Part shown: positions 14,429-23,734 of the stretch, piece after piece | Position numbering within the stretch: position 1 is the first letter of the stretch | Layout of the letters: each line of letters starts with the position of its first letter | Assembly (NCBI GenBank): GCA_964522485.1 | Contig: CAZFUS010000034.1 | Coordinates: forward strand, 1 to 24,131 | DNA from: Methylohalomonas sp964522485 | GTDB lineage: Bacteria > Pseudomonadota > Gammaproteobacteria > Methylohalomonadales > Methylohalomonadaceae | Length of the DNA stretch: 24,131 nucleotides | Direction: 5' to 3' | Position numbers and translations under genes: made by a program | The notes under the pieces: generated by a model | What the model was told of the DNA's origin: nothing | Databases searched by the model: none | What the model saw: only the letters and a program-made list of their open reading frames with translations

Positions 14429-17400
14429 TCAAGTCTCGGAAACCCAGCCACTGCGCCAGACCCGCATCAACAGATGACGCAAATCATCAAAAATCAGATA
14501 CAGGCTGGGCAGCACCAGCAGTATAAGCCCGGTGGCGAAGATGAGGCCGAAACCGAGACTGACTGCCATCGGACTCAGGAACGCAGTCTGGCCGGTGGCA
14601 AAGAAGATTAATGGTGATACACCAAGAAAGGTGGTAATCGTAGTCAACAGGATCGGCCGTGCCCGGACGCGGCCGGCCTCAACCACCGCCTGAATACGAT
14701 CCATCCCTGCCTGGCGTTTACGTTTGATGAAATCTACCAGAATCAGCGAATCATTTACGATAATGCCCGACAGTGCCAGCATGCCCACGGCCGAAAGAAA
14801 CTGGAGATGGTAGCCGAACAAGGCATGACCGAAAACCACGCCGATGAAACCAAACGGGATCGCCAGCATCACCGCCATGGGATCCAGCACCGATTTGAAC
14901 AAAGCCGTCAGCATGAAAAATATCAGCACCAGAGCGATAATCAGCGCCTGGAACATGCCGGCAAAGGATTCTTCGGCGTCCTTCTTCTCTCCCAGGAACA
15001 GCAGTGAATAATCGGCAGTCGCTCCCTGGGGACTGAACCGGTCAGCAATCTGCTGGGTCACCACTAAAGGCGTGGTGATGTCACTGTCGACTTCGGCGGT
15101 TATCTTGGCCATGCGCTGATTGTCGCGACGGCGAATATCATTCAGTTCCCGCGCGACTTCTATATCCGCCACATCACCCAGATACACGGTCTCGCCGGAT
15201 GACAGCACAATCGGCAGATCAGACAGACTGGCCGAACTCGTGCGCACATATTCAGAGTAAATCAACCGGACCGGAATCCGCTTTTCATTCCAGGTCACAT
15301 AAACCACTTCGTTGCCCAGGTAACCGCTGCGCACAGCGGTCGCCACCTGACTCTGGTCCAGTCCCAGTCGTCGGCCGCTTTCATTCAAAACATAGCGATA
15401 CTCGATCTTGCCGGGTTCCTGATCATGGCGGACGTCATTAACACCGGGCAATTGCTTCAGATAGTCAGTAATTGCCCGGGTCCGGTCATCAATCACCTTG
15501 AAATTCGAGCTGGCTACACCGACTTCAATATCATTGCCGGCAGGACCTGCATCCGGCCGGAGTATACTCATGCGTTCAATTCCCGGTATCCGGACCAGCC
15601 GTTCGCGGACTTCATTGATAATCGTCTCTGCATCTCTTTCGCGCGGGCCAAAATCATCGTAGCTGAAGTTGACGAGGGGCGATATCCAGTGCTCGATAAA
15701 ACCTTCCGGTACCGGTCGTTTCAAGTCAACAATCAACTGAATAAGGTTGGAGCCGGTCTTGGTGCGGTTGAAATCGATCATACTGATGCCGACATTGGTA
15801 AGCAGGGTGCCCAGCTCCTTGTCGCGATCCACTACGTTCAGTATTTCACCCTCCAGCCGCTCGGCCAGTTCCAGACTGGCCTCCAGACTGTAAGTGCTCG
15901 GCGTTTCGATATTCACAAAAAACTGGCCGATTTCAACATTGCCGAACATCTCGAACGGCAGGCGTGTGTGGGCGTACACCAAACTGATAATCAGCAATCC
16001 CGCGCTGGCTGCCGTTACCAGATAGCGATTGAGCGCCGACCAGTGCACCAGAGCTGCATAGCGATCCAGCAGCCTGCGCCAGTTGATAAGACGCCGCCTT
16101 GGTGGCTGTTTGCGCAGCAGATGTGCTGCATGGGATGGCAGCACCATGAAAGCTTCGATCAGCGAACCCAGCAGTGTACAGGTCACCACGACTGGTATGA
16201 CCTGTATGAAAGTACCCAGAGTACTGCCGATGGCAAACATGGGCAGGAAAGCGGCCATTGTCGTCAGGGTCGAAACAATCACAGGCCACATCACCTCGCG
16301 GGCGCCGGTGACCGCTGCCTGCAGAGGTTGGACGCCATTCTCGATGTGACGGTAAACATTTTCGGTCACGATAATCGCATCGTCCACGATCATGCCAAGC
16401 ACGATCAGGAACGCAAACAACGACACCATATTGAGACTGTAGCCGAAGTAATAAAGCAGAATGATGCCGACCAGAAACGATACGGGAATACCGAATGAAG
16501 TCACCGTGGCAGCACGCAGGTTCAGCAGCAGGCACAGCGCCAGCAGTACCAGGATCAGGCCGATCAGGCCGGACGATTTCACGGTATTCAGCCGTGATTC
16601 CACATATACCGACATGTCGGTGTGGTGTCCTACGTTGACACTGGCCGGTAATGTGCGGATCAGTTCATCCGCCAGCGCTTTGACACGATTGGATACATCG
16701 ATAGTCGATGCTTCGGCCGTCTTGGTGACGGTCAGGTTCACCGATGGCTGACCGTCGAAGCGGGCATAGGTCAGGGGCTTTTCGAAACGCCGCTCGACCC
16801 TGGCAATCTCGCCGAGTCGCAATTTGCCGCCGTTATCATTGACGCGCAGGACAATATCCTCGATCGCCGCCGGATCGGGCGCCACACCCTGGCCGCGGAG
16901 ACGGATATCACCTTCGATCGATTCGATATTGCCGCCCGGCTGATCGCGCAGATTATTGCGTAAGGCCGTGATCACCTGCTCGAGCGGTACCCGGCGTGCT
17001 GCCAGCACATGGGGGTCGACAACCGTCCATATTTCCCATTCCCGATCACCGGCGACCGCGACACTGGCCACACCGGGGATCTTGATCGCCTGCCGGCGCA
17101 CCTGCTCGGCCGCCTCGAACAGAGCAGCATTGGACAATTCACCGTAGAGACTCAGACTGATGACGGGAAAACGCGCGCGGATACGCGTCAGTTCGGGTTC
17201 CTCGGCAAGCTCCGGCAGCTCGGTGATCCGATCCAGCAGCGTACGGGCGTCGCGCATGAAATCATCTACATTTGCACCCGGTTTAAGCTTGATATAGATA
17301 TGCGAGAATCCCTCGCTGCTGGTTGAACTGATGTAATCGATATCCTCGTTTTCCTTGAACTCCTCTTCAATGGTGATCGTGATCTGCTGTTCGACTTCCG

Positions 17401-17569
17401 CCGGCGAGGCGCCTTCAAACTCGGTCATGATGTAGGCCATGTCTAGCTGGATCGCCGGAAACAGCTCCTGCGGCATTGCCCGCCAGGAAAGCACGCCCAG
17501 CAACAACAAAATAATCAGGGTCAGATTGACCAGCAGAGGGTTGTTGACGGAAAAACGGATCAGCCCCAT
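14429..17569 (-). CDS. RND-family inner-membrane efflux transporter
   Basis: Large proton-driven efflux pump (1046 residues) with the AcrB-like layout of 12 membrane helices and two large periplasmic loops. The start MGLIRFSVNNPLLVNLT is typical, and the ATG at 17569 has GGGTGG upstream; a GTG nine bases earlier is an alternative. The proton-relay acidic pair is present in helix 4 (GMIVDDAIIVTENV, Asp396-Asp397). In helix 10 the region is SGIIVNDSLILVDF, with no lysine where AcrB has Lys940. This is seen in a branch of RND pumps and leaves substrate class open. It follows its adaptor gene by about 50 bases. No outer-membrane channel gene lies nearby, so a shared TolC-like protein is presumably used. 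Confidence 0.93.
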   Translation of the reverse strand: MGLIRFSVNNPLLVNLTLIILLLLGVLSWRAMPQELFPAIQLDMAYIMTEFEGASPAEVEQQITITIEEEFKENEDIDYISSTSSEGFSHIYIKLKPGANVDDFMRDARTLLDRITELPELAEEPELTRIRARFPVISLSLYGELSNAALFEAAEQVRRQAIKIPGVASVAVAGDREWEIWTVVDPHVLAARRVPLEQVITALRNNLRDQPGGNIESIEGDIRLRGQGVAPDPAAIEDIVLRVNDNGGKLRLGEIARVERRFEKPLTYARFDGQPSVNLTVTKTAEASTIDVSNRVKALADELIRTLPASVNVGHHTDMSVYVESRLNTVKSSGLIGLILVLLALCLLLNLRAATVTSFGIPVSFLVGIILLYYFGYSLNMVSLFAFLIVLGMIVDDAIIVTENVYRHIENGVQPLQAAVTGAREVMWPVIVSTLTTMAAFLPMFAIGSTLGTFIQVIPVVVTCTLLGSLIEAFMVLPSHAAHLLRKQPPRRRLINWRRLLDRYAALVHWSALNRYLVTAASAGLLIISLVYAHTRLPFEMFGNVEIGQFFVNIETPSTYSLEASLELAERLEGEILNVVDRDKELGTLLTNVGISMIDFNRTKTGSNLIQLIVDLKRPVPEGFIEHWISPLVNFSYDDFGPRERDAETIINEVRERLVRIPGIERMSILRPDAGPAGNDIEVGVASSNFKVIDDRTRAITDYLKQLPGVNDVRHDQEPGKIEYRYVLNESGRRLGLDQSQVATAVRSGYLGNEVVYVTWNEKRIPVRLIYSEYVRTSSASLSDLPIVLSSGETVYLGDVADIEVARELNDIRRRDNQRMAKITAEVDSDITTPLVVTQQIADRFSPQGATADYSLLFLGEKKDAEESFAGMFQALIIALVLIFFMLTALFKSVLDPMAVMLAIPFGFIGVVFGHALFGYHLQFLSAVGMLALSGIIVNDSLILVDFIKRKRQAGMDRIQAVVEAGRVRARPILLTTITTFLGVSPLIFFATGQTAFLSPMAVSLGFGLIFATGLILLVLPSLYLIFDDLRHLLMRVWRSGWVSET

Positions 17570-17621
17570 GGCAGCCACCCGTTGTACGGCCAGCCCACGG
17601 CCAGGCTGCCGGGATCAGTCA

Positions 17622-18773
17622 TCAGTCAACCGTGACTGTCTGGCCATCGGCCAACGCCGCCACGTCTCGGGCAACAACACGGATGCCCGGCTCGACACCT
17701 TCGACAACCTGCCAGTCGAGGTAGCGCCGGACGACCGTCACCGGCAGTCGCTGTAACTGATCGTCATCCAGTCTGAACACGTAGGTTTCACCGCCGTCAC
17801 GCAGGACTGCGCCGGCAGGCACAATACGGGCATCCTCGTAATAGCGGCCCGGCAGTTCCGCCAACGCCAGCTGCCCGGGAAACCAGTCGCCGGCCGGCAG
17901 ACGAATGCGCAGGGCATATGTGTGGGTAACGGGATCCGGTTCCGGTGCCAGGGCAACAATGACGCCGCTCTTTTGCTGATCATCAACACGGACATTGATT
18001 TCCTGCTGCAGCGCCAGCGTCTCACCGGCGGCAGCCGCTACCTCCAGCGCCAGATCGAGTTCATCCAGCTGCACCAGTTTCAGCGCCATCTGGCCCGGCG
18101 TGACATAATCACCGGCATCTACCGCCACCTCGTTCACGGTTGACTTAAACGGCGCCGTCAGCTGCGTGCGTTCCTGATCCCGCAGTGCCCTGTTATAGGC
18201 TGCCTCGCGCTGCTGCAGGCGGGCCGCGGCACTGTCGACGTTATTCCGCAGCTGAGCTGCCTCGGACTCCAGCTTGAGCAGCGCCTGCCGCGCCGTATCG
18301 TACGCGGATTTTGACGCCAGTGAGTCCCGCCCCAGGCGATCCATGCGATCGACTTCACGCGCCTGCAATGCCACCTGGTCCTCGACCAGCTCAAGCAGTC
18401 GCCGGTCACGCGCGATGGCATTGCGTTCCTGTTCCAGAAGTGCCTGCGTTTCGGTGACCGCATCATCAAAATCACCACTGGCCAGCGTTAGCAGGATCTC
18501 TCCCTGCTCCACCTCCTGACCGGGCTCGACGTGGCGTTCACTGATCTGACCGGTAACCTCGAAGTGCAGACGCGCCCGGCGGGCCGGTTGCAGCTGCCCC
18601 GTCTGGCGGTTGAGCGGCCTGAAATCCAGCGTACGTACGGTATCCGTCACGACATGCTGCGGTGGCTGCGGTTGCAGGGTTGCCTGGCTCTCTGGCCCCG
18701 TACGGATCAGGAACACAACGGCCAGCAGTGTAACGGCGATCACGATCAACAGATAAAACCACGTTTTCAGCAT
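17622..18773 (-). CDS. RND efflux periplasmic adaptor (membrane-fusion protein)
   Basis: Links the RND pump to an outer-membrane channel across the periplasm. The 383 residues have an N-terminal membrane anchor (about 5-24, no lipobox cysteine) and a split biotinyl-lipoyl domain (HFEVTGQISERHVEPGQEVEQGEIL and LTAPFKSTVNEVAVDAGDYV). Between these lies a coiled-coil hairpin of about 100 residues rich in Glu, Gln, Arg and Leu (from DDAVTETQALLEQ to RALRDQERT), then beta-barrel and membrane-proximal domains. It is the first gene of a minus-strand operon (adaptor, pump, SDR, DUF2254), divergent from lptD. No dedicated regulator gene is adjacent. Confidence 0.92.
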   Translation of the reverse strand: MLKTWFYLLIVIAVTLLAVVFLIRTGPESQATLQPQPPQHVVTDTVRTLDFRPLNRQTGQLQPARRARLHFEVTGQISERHVEPGQEVEQGEILLTLASGDFDDAVTETQALLEQERNAIARDRRLLELVEDQVALQAREVDRMDRLGRDSLASKSAYDTARQALLKLESEAAQLRNNVDSAAARLQQREAAYNRALRDQERTQLTAPFKSTVNEVAVDAGDYVTPGQMALKLVQLDELDLALEVAAAAGETLALQQEINVRVDDQQKSGVIVALAPEPDPVTHTYALRIRLPAGDWFPGQLALAELPGRYYEDARIVPAGAVLRDGGETYVFRLDDDQLQRLPVTVVRRYLDWQVVEGVEPGIRVVARDVAALADGQTVTVD

Positions 18774-19038
18774 GGCTTCAGGTTACGGGCAACACTGATA
18801 CGGGGCGGATCTGACGGAAAGTATCTGCAGCATGTTAACGAATGCAATTGAATAACAATGAATTCTATGCGATTTTTACCAAGCTATGCTATCAGTGTTC
18901 ACCACATTGTTGCTGACATTCCCCACGGGGCCGGGTTGATTGATAGCGAAGGGGCAGGCGTATCCGGACATGCCTAGGCCGGGGTTGAAGCATCCGGATA
19001 ACAATCTGATAACAAACCCATAACACAATTTCACCAAG
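18774..19038. promoter_or_regulatory. Divergent control region between the efflux operon and lptD
   Basis: This 265-base gap should hold promoters for both directions, though no convincing -35/-10 pair can be named. Three copies of an 8-base motif (GATAACAA, GATAACAA, CATAACAC) begin at 18997, 19008 and 19019, exactly 11 bases apart, just upstream of the lptD start. Two ATCCGGA copies (18962-18968 and 18992-18998) are 30 bases apart. Small reading frames here lack support. Confidence 0.45.
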
Positions 19039-21345
19039 GTGCAGCCAAACCACTCTTTCCGTTTGCTGGCCCTGCTCTTGCTGACGGGCACGGGCAGCAG
19101 TTACGCATGGGCGTCTGATGATGAGGCTGCCGAGGCTACTGAATCCGGTAGATGGCCGTTATGTCCCGGTGACTTTTCGGTCCCGCCCCGACCGCCTTTC
19201 GATCCCGCTCTCAGTGCTGAAGAAGTCGAAATCCAGGCCGACGACGCCGAGCTGACTGAAACCGGCATATCGGATTTCTGGGGCAATGTGACAGTTTCCG
19301 GACGCGACCAGGCCGCGCGCGCTGATCATATGCGCTATTACCGGGCACAGGAACGGGCCGAACTCGAGGGAGATGTCAGGCTCTGGGACCGGGATCTCTA
19401 TCTGAACAGTGACACGGCGGATATCGAGCTGGACGACGAGCTGGGCACGTTCTTCGAGGCCAGCTACCTGCTGCCGTTCAACCGCGGGCGCGGCCAGGCC
19501 GACGAGCTGTATCACGAACGTGAGACGGTCAGCATACTGCAGAACGCCGACTACACGACCTGCCCGACCCAGAGCGAATTCTGGAAGATATCAGCCAGCG
19601 AGATCACCCTGGATCATCAGACCGAGTTCGGCTCGGCGAAGCATGTTGTCCTGCGGCTGAAAGACACGCCTGTGTTTTATACGCCCTATATTACTTTCCC
19701 GATCAGTGACAAGCGCAAGAGCGGTTTTCTGGTACCCAGTATCGGCTCCGGTTCCGACACCGGCCTTGAATTGATTACGCCCTACTACTGGAATATCGCG
19801 CCGGAGATGGATGCGACCATCGCGCCGCGTATCATGTCCGACCGCGGCGTCATGCTGATGGGCGAATACCGCTACCTGTTTGAAAAAGGCGACGGTCAGC
19901 TCAACCTGGAATATCTGCCCTCCGACAGCGGCTCGGACCGTGGAGCACGCGGGGCAATCGACTTCGAACACTACCAAAGGTTCGCCGGCAACCGCGGCCT
20001 CTTCGACATCAATTACGAATGGGCCTCCGATCGCGAATATTTCGAGGACTTCGGCACCAACCTGGAACTTACCAGCATCACGCATCTGCAGCAGCTGGCA
20101 CAGACCCGCTATTACGGCAGTTACTGGAATGTTTGGGGTCGGGTACTGAACTACCAAACTATTGACCGGCGCATCCCGCCGGAATTCCGGCCCTACAGTG
20201 CACTGCCGCAGATCTTTTTCAATACCCATTATCCGAATCGAAGCAACCGCCTCAATTTCCAGCTAAAGAGCCAGGCAGCGTACTTCACGCGCGATGATGT
20301 CAACATGCCGGGCTCGATTCAGGACGTCGAAGGCGGCCGCCTGGATCTGATGCCGTCCATTAGTTACCCCATGCGTACCCTCGCAAGCTTTGTCGAGCCG
20401 AAAGCCGGTTTTCGCTATACTCAGTACAGTCTCGACTCCAGCGGTGCATTCACGGACAGCCCCAGCCGTGCTTTGCCGTTTTTCAGCCTGGACAGTGGTC
20501 TGTTCTTTGAGCGCGATTTTCAGTATGGCGGAGAATCCTATCAGCAGACACTGGAACCGCGGCTGTTTTATCTGTACGTCCCGGAAGACGATCAGGACGA
20601 CCTGCCGGTCTTCGACAGCCGGCTGTTCGATTTTTCGTTCGCCCAGCTTTTCCGCGAAAACCGCTTCACCGGCGTGGACCGTTTCGGCGACGCGAATCAG
20701 GTAACCCTGGCAGTTACCAGCCGGCTACTCGATCTGGAACAGGGGCGGGAGCTGGGCCGCTTCAGTCTCGGCCAGATTTTCTATATCACCGATCCGGATG
20801 TCAGCCTGCCCGACCAGACGCTGGATGACGACGACAGCTCACCCATCGTCGCTGAACTCGCGACCACCTTTATTCCGGACTGGGAAGCGGTCGGCACGAT
20901 CCAGTGGGATCCCAACGACAGCCGCACAGAAAAACTCACCGCACGTCTGAGCTACAATCCGGACGACGAGCGTATCGTCAATCTGTCCTACCGGGTACGC
21001 CGGGACTCCCGCTTCCAGCCGCTCGCCGGCCTGCTGGGACTGGAAAACCTCGAACAGACCGATCTGTCCTTCCGCTGGCCGATCACCCGCCAATGGAACG
21101 TCGTCGGGCGCTGGAATTACGCCCTGCCCGAAAGTAAGACCCTGGAACTGTTCGGCGGTATCGAATACGAAAGTTGCTGCTGGGCCACGCGTGTGGTGGC
21201 GCGGCGTTATCTTTCGGACATCGACGGCGAATACAGCACCGGCGTGTTCCTGCAGCTGGAACTCAAGGGTCTGACCGGTCTGGGCAGTGACACCGGAGAA
21301 TTCCTGAGACGCAGCATCCGCGGCTTCAACCCGGATGAATTCTAG
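19039..21345 (+). CDS. lptD: LPS-assembly outer-membrane protein LptD
   Basis: Outer-membrane beta-barrel which, with LptE, inserts lipopolysaccharide into the outer leaflet. The GTG at 19039 starts a 768-residue precursor with a signal peptide ending near SSYAWA (25). An N-terminal jelly-roll/OstA domain (EEVEIQADDAELTETGISDFWGNV region) is followed by the barrel. The four cysteines of the essential disulfides are all present: Cys42, Cys175 and the adjacent pair Cys713-Cys714 in ESCCWATRVVARR. The end resembles the family (LGSDTGEFLRRSIRGFNPDEF region). It heads the conserved lptD-surA-pdxA-rsmA cluster; SurA helps fold LptD itself. A start other than GTG is not available nearby without losing the signal peptide. 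Confidence 0.96.
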   Translation: MQPNHSFRLLALLLLTGTGSSYAWASDDEAAEATESGRWPLCPGDFSVPPRPPFDPALSAEEVEIQADDAELTETGISDFWGNVTVSGRDQAARADHMRYYRAQERAELEGDVRLWDRDLYLNSDTADIELDDELGTFFEASYLLPFNRGRGQADELYHERETVSILQNADYTTCPTQSEFWKISASEITLDHQTEFGSAKHVVLRLKDTPVFYTPYITFPISDKRKSGFLVPSIGSGSDTGLELITPYYWNIAPEMDATIAPRIMSDRGVMLMGEYRYLFEKGDGQLNLEYLPSDSGSDRGARGAIDFEHYQRFAGNRGLFDINYEWASDREYFEDFGTNLELTSITHLQQLAQTRYYGSYWNVWGRVLNYQTIDRRIPPEFRPYSALPQIFFNTHYPNRSNRLNFQLKSQAAYFTRDDVNMPGSIQDVEGGRLDLMPSISYPMRTLASFVEPKAGFRYTQYSLDSSGAFTDSPSRALPFFSLDSGLFFERDFQYGGESYQQTLEPRLFYLYVPEDDQDDLPVFDSRLFDFSFAQLFRENRFTGVDRFGDANQVTLAVTSRLLDLEQGRELGRFSLGQIFYITDPDVSLPDQTLDDDDSSPIVAELATTFIPDWEAVGTIQWDPNDSRTEKLTARLSYNPDDERIVNLSYRVRRDSRFQPLAGLLGLENLEQTDLSFRWPITRQWNVVGRWNYALPESKTLELFGGIEYESCCWATRVVARRYLSDIDGEYSTGVFLQLELKGLTGLGSDTGEFLRRSIRGFNPDEF

Positions 21346-21360
21346 CCTGGAGATTTTCAG

Positions 21361-21388
21361 GGGAACTCCCACGCGCCCACAGGTTCCC
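21361..21388 (+). repeat. Inverted repeat after lptD
   Basis: GGGAAC (21361-21366) pairs with GTTCCC (21383-21388) around a 16-base loop in the 117-base gap between lptD and surA. No T-run follows, so it is not a typical terminator; it may be an mRNA hairpin. The rest of the gap shows no gene. Confidence 0.3.
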
Positions 21389-21462
21389 TAGTCTGAACAG
21401 TCTGCTGTCGCTAAAATATACCTGTCAATCCGTCACAAACAGAATCCTGATCGTCGTCGCCC

Positions 21463-22749
21463 ATGAAAAAATTTCCACATCTGATCCTGTTACTGAGTCT
21501 GTCACTTCAGGCCATCCCGGTTTCGGCCGGTATCCCGCTGGACCGGATCGTGGCCGTGGTTAACGGTGACGTCGTACTTCGCAGTGAGCTCGAAGACATG
21601 ATGCGCACGGTCCGCAGCCAGGCCGCCCAGCAGGGCAACCAGCTACCTCCACCCCGACAACTCGAACAACAGGTGCTGGAGCAGCTGGTCGTCACCAAAC
21701 TGCAGCTGCAGATGGCTGAAAATAACGGTATTCGTATTGATGACGAGATGCTCAACCGGGCTATCAACGACATTGCCGCAAAGAACAACCTGTCGCTGTC
21801 TGAATTCCGCCGTATTCTCGTGGAGGACGGTTACAATTACGAGTCCTTCCGGCAGAGAATCCGGGACGAAATGACCATTGCCCGGCTGCGGCAGCGGCAG
21901 GTGGAAAACCGCATCACGGTAACCGACGTCGAGATCGAGAATTATCTCTCGAATCAGGAACTGCAGGGCAGTGGCGAAACCGAATACCGGTTGTCCCATA
22001 TCCTTGTCGCGGTGCCGGACGGTGCCAGCCAGGAAGAACGCGACCGACTGCGTCAGGTGGCGGAAAAAGTGCTTGAGGATGTCAACGCCGGGCGCGAATT
22101 CGCCAGCCTTGCTGCCGAGATCTCGGATGCTCAGCAGTCGTCAGAGGGCGGCGACCTCGGCTGGCGCAAACTCAGCGAATTGCCCACCCTATTCAGCGAC
22201 GAGGTCCAGGATATGGACGAGGGTGATGTCAGCAAGGTCCTCGAAAACGACAGCGGTTTTCATATCTTCGAGCTGACCGAAACACGCAGCGCCGACACCC
22301 ACATGGTGACCCAGACCCACGCCCGGCATATTCTGCTGAAAACCGACGAACTCTCGACCGAAGACGACGTCCGCACTCGGCTTCAGCGCCTGCGCCAGCG
22401 TATTCTTGGCGGCGACGAATTCGGTGAACTGGCCCGCGCGCACTCCGCCGATACCGTCAGCGCGGTCGAAGGCGGCGATCTGGGATGGATCACGCCGGGC
22501 GACCTGGTGCCGGAATTCGAGGAGGTCATGGCCGGCCTTGAACCGGGCGATGTCAGTCGGCCATTCAAGACCGATTTCGGCTGGCACATCGTACAGGTTC
22601 TGGATCGTCGCGAGCATGACAACACGACCGATTTCCGCCGTTCCGAGGCTCGTGAAGCGATTCGCAAACGCAAAAGCGAAGAGGCTATGCAGAACTGGCT
22701 GCGCGAAATGCGTGATGAAGCCTACGTCGATTACCGCCTGAATGAATAA
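21463..22749 (+). CDS. surA: Periplasmic chaperone / peptidyl-prolyl isomerase SurA
   Basis: Escorts unfolded outer-membrane proteins, including LptD, across the periplasm. The 428-residue length equals that of E. coli SurA. A signal peptide (about 1-22, ending PVSA) is followed by the N-terminal chaperone domain (LDRIVAVVNGDVVLRSELEDMM and on) and two parvulin domains. Parvulin 1 starts near EYRLSHILV (about 174) and parvulin 2 near THARHILLK (about 285). Each shows the GGDLGW motif. A C-terminal helix segment (REAIRKRKSEEAMQNWLREM) completes the chaperone module. It overlaps pdxA by eight bases, so coupling is likely. Confidence 0.97.
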   Translation: MKKFPHLILLLSLSLQAIPVSAGIPLDRIVAVVNGDVVLRSELEDMMRTVRSQAAQQGNQLPPPRQLEQQVLEQLVVTKLQLQMAENNGIRIDDEMLNRAINDIAAKNNLSLSEFRRILVEDGYNYESFRQRIRDEMTIARLRQRQVENRITVTDVEIENYLSNQELQGSGETEYRLSHILVAVPDGASQEERDRLRQVAEKVLEDVNAGREFASLAAEISDAQQSSEGGDLGWRKLSELPTLFSDEVQDMDEGDVSKVLENDSGFHIFELTETRSADTHMVTQTHARHILLKTDELSTEDDVRTRLQRLRQRILGGDEFGELARAHSADTVSAVEGGDLGWITPGDLVPEFEEVMAGLEPGDVSRPFKTDFGWHIVQVLDRREHDNTTDFRRSEAREAIRKRKSEEAMQNWLREMRDEAYVDYRLNE

Positions 22750-23734
22750 AACTCCCGGCTTCCGGCTCGCCCTGACACCGGGCGAACCGGCCGGTATCGG
22801 TCCTGATCTGGTTATCCGGCTGGCAGCTGCCGGTGAACTCCCCGCCGGTGTAATTATCGTTGCAGACCCTGATCTGCTGCGACAGCGTGCCACACTGATG
22901 GGCACCCAGTTGTCATTGTCTGAATATGATCCGGCACAATCCGTCGATACCGGCACCCTGCCCGTTCTACCAATCAGGATGCAGCGTCCGGTCACCGCCG
23001 GTCAGCCCGATGCGGCCAACGCTGAATATGTACTTGCCACCCTGGAGACAGCCTGCCGCGCCTGTCTGAGCGGCGAGTTTGCCGCGATGGTGACCGGCCC
23101 GATCAGCAAGAGCGTCATCAATGACGCGGGCTTTGCCTTCACGGGTCATACCGAATTTCTGGCCGGCCTGTGCGGCGTGCCTCAGACCGTCATGCTGCTC
23201 TGCGATGGCCCGCTGCGTGTGGCGCTGGCCACGACGCATCTACCGCTGCGTGAGGTCGCCGCAGCGGTAACGCTCCCGCGTCTGGAGACGACACTGCAAA
23301 TTCTATACAACGATCTGCAGCGTCGCTTCGGCATTACCGACCCGCGTATTTGTGTGCTGGGACTGAATCCCCATGCCGGTGAAGGCGGTCATCTGGGACG
23401 CGAAGAGATCGAGATTATCCAGCCATTAATCGAACAATTGCGGCAGCAGGGCTGGCAGCTGCAGGGGCCGGTGCCGGCCGATACGGCTTTCACACCGGCC
23501 GCACGTGAACACTACGACGCGGTACTGGCGATGTATCACGACCAGGGTCTGCCGGTGCTGAAAGCCGGTGGCTTTGGCCATACTGTCAATATTACCCTTG
23601 GATTACCCATTATCCGGACTTCCGTCGATCATGGCACTGCCCTGGATCTGGCCGGCAGCGGTCGTGCCGACACCGGCAGCCTGCAATGCGCCGTCCGCTG
23701 CGCGCTGGAAATGGCACAACGGATCCGGCAGTGA
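22742..23734 (+). CDS. pdxA: 4-hydroxythreonine-4-phosphate dehydrogenase PdxA
   Basis: Oxidises 4-phosphohydroxy-L-threonine in the DXP-dependent vitamin B6 pathway; its product is used by PdxJ. The 330 residues begin with LALTPGEPAGIGPDLV, the family hallmark. The metal- and substrate-binding segments MVTGPISKSVINDAGFAFTGHTEFLA, LGLNPHAGEGGHLGREE and AMYHDQGLPVLKAGGFGHTVN are present with their histidines. The ATG overlaps the surA stop by eight bases and the TGA overlaps the rsmA GTG by three. The gene looks complete. Confidence 0.97.
   Translation: MNKTPGFRLALTPGEPAGIGPDLVIRLAAAGELPAGVIIVADPDLLRQRATLMGTQLSLSEYDPAQSVDTGTLPVLPIRMQRPVTAGQPDAANAEYVLATLETACRACLSGEFAAMVTGPISKSVINDAGFAFTGHTEFLAGLCGVPQTVMLLCDGPLRVALATTHLPLREVAAAVTLPRLETTLQILYNDLQRRFGITDPRICVLGLNPHAGEGGHLGREEIEIIQPLIEQLRQQGWQLQGPVPADTAFTPAAREHYDAVLAMYHDQGLPVLKAGGFGHTVNITLGLPIIRTSVDHGTALDLAGSGRADTGSLQCAVRCALEMAQRIRQ

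Noticed and set aside
15425..16498. 357-codon open frame opposite the RND pump gene
   Set aside because: Lies wholly inside the strongly supported pump gene; its composition is that of a reverse-complement shadow.
18996..19035. Likeness to the lac operator (GGATAACAAT and ACACAATTTCACC)
   Set aside because: The two halves are separated by extra sequence, the dyad symmetry is lost, and no LacI-family gene or sugar operon is nearby; the phased repeats explain the similarity.
18876..19091. 71-codon minus-strand frame in the lptD upstream region
   Set aside because: Overlaps the lptD start and control region, has no recognisable domain, and its translation looks random.
22189..22995. 268-codon minus-strand frame across surA and pdxA
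   Set aside because: Antisense shadow spanning two certain genes with no domain recognised.
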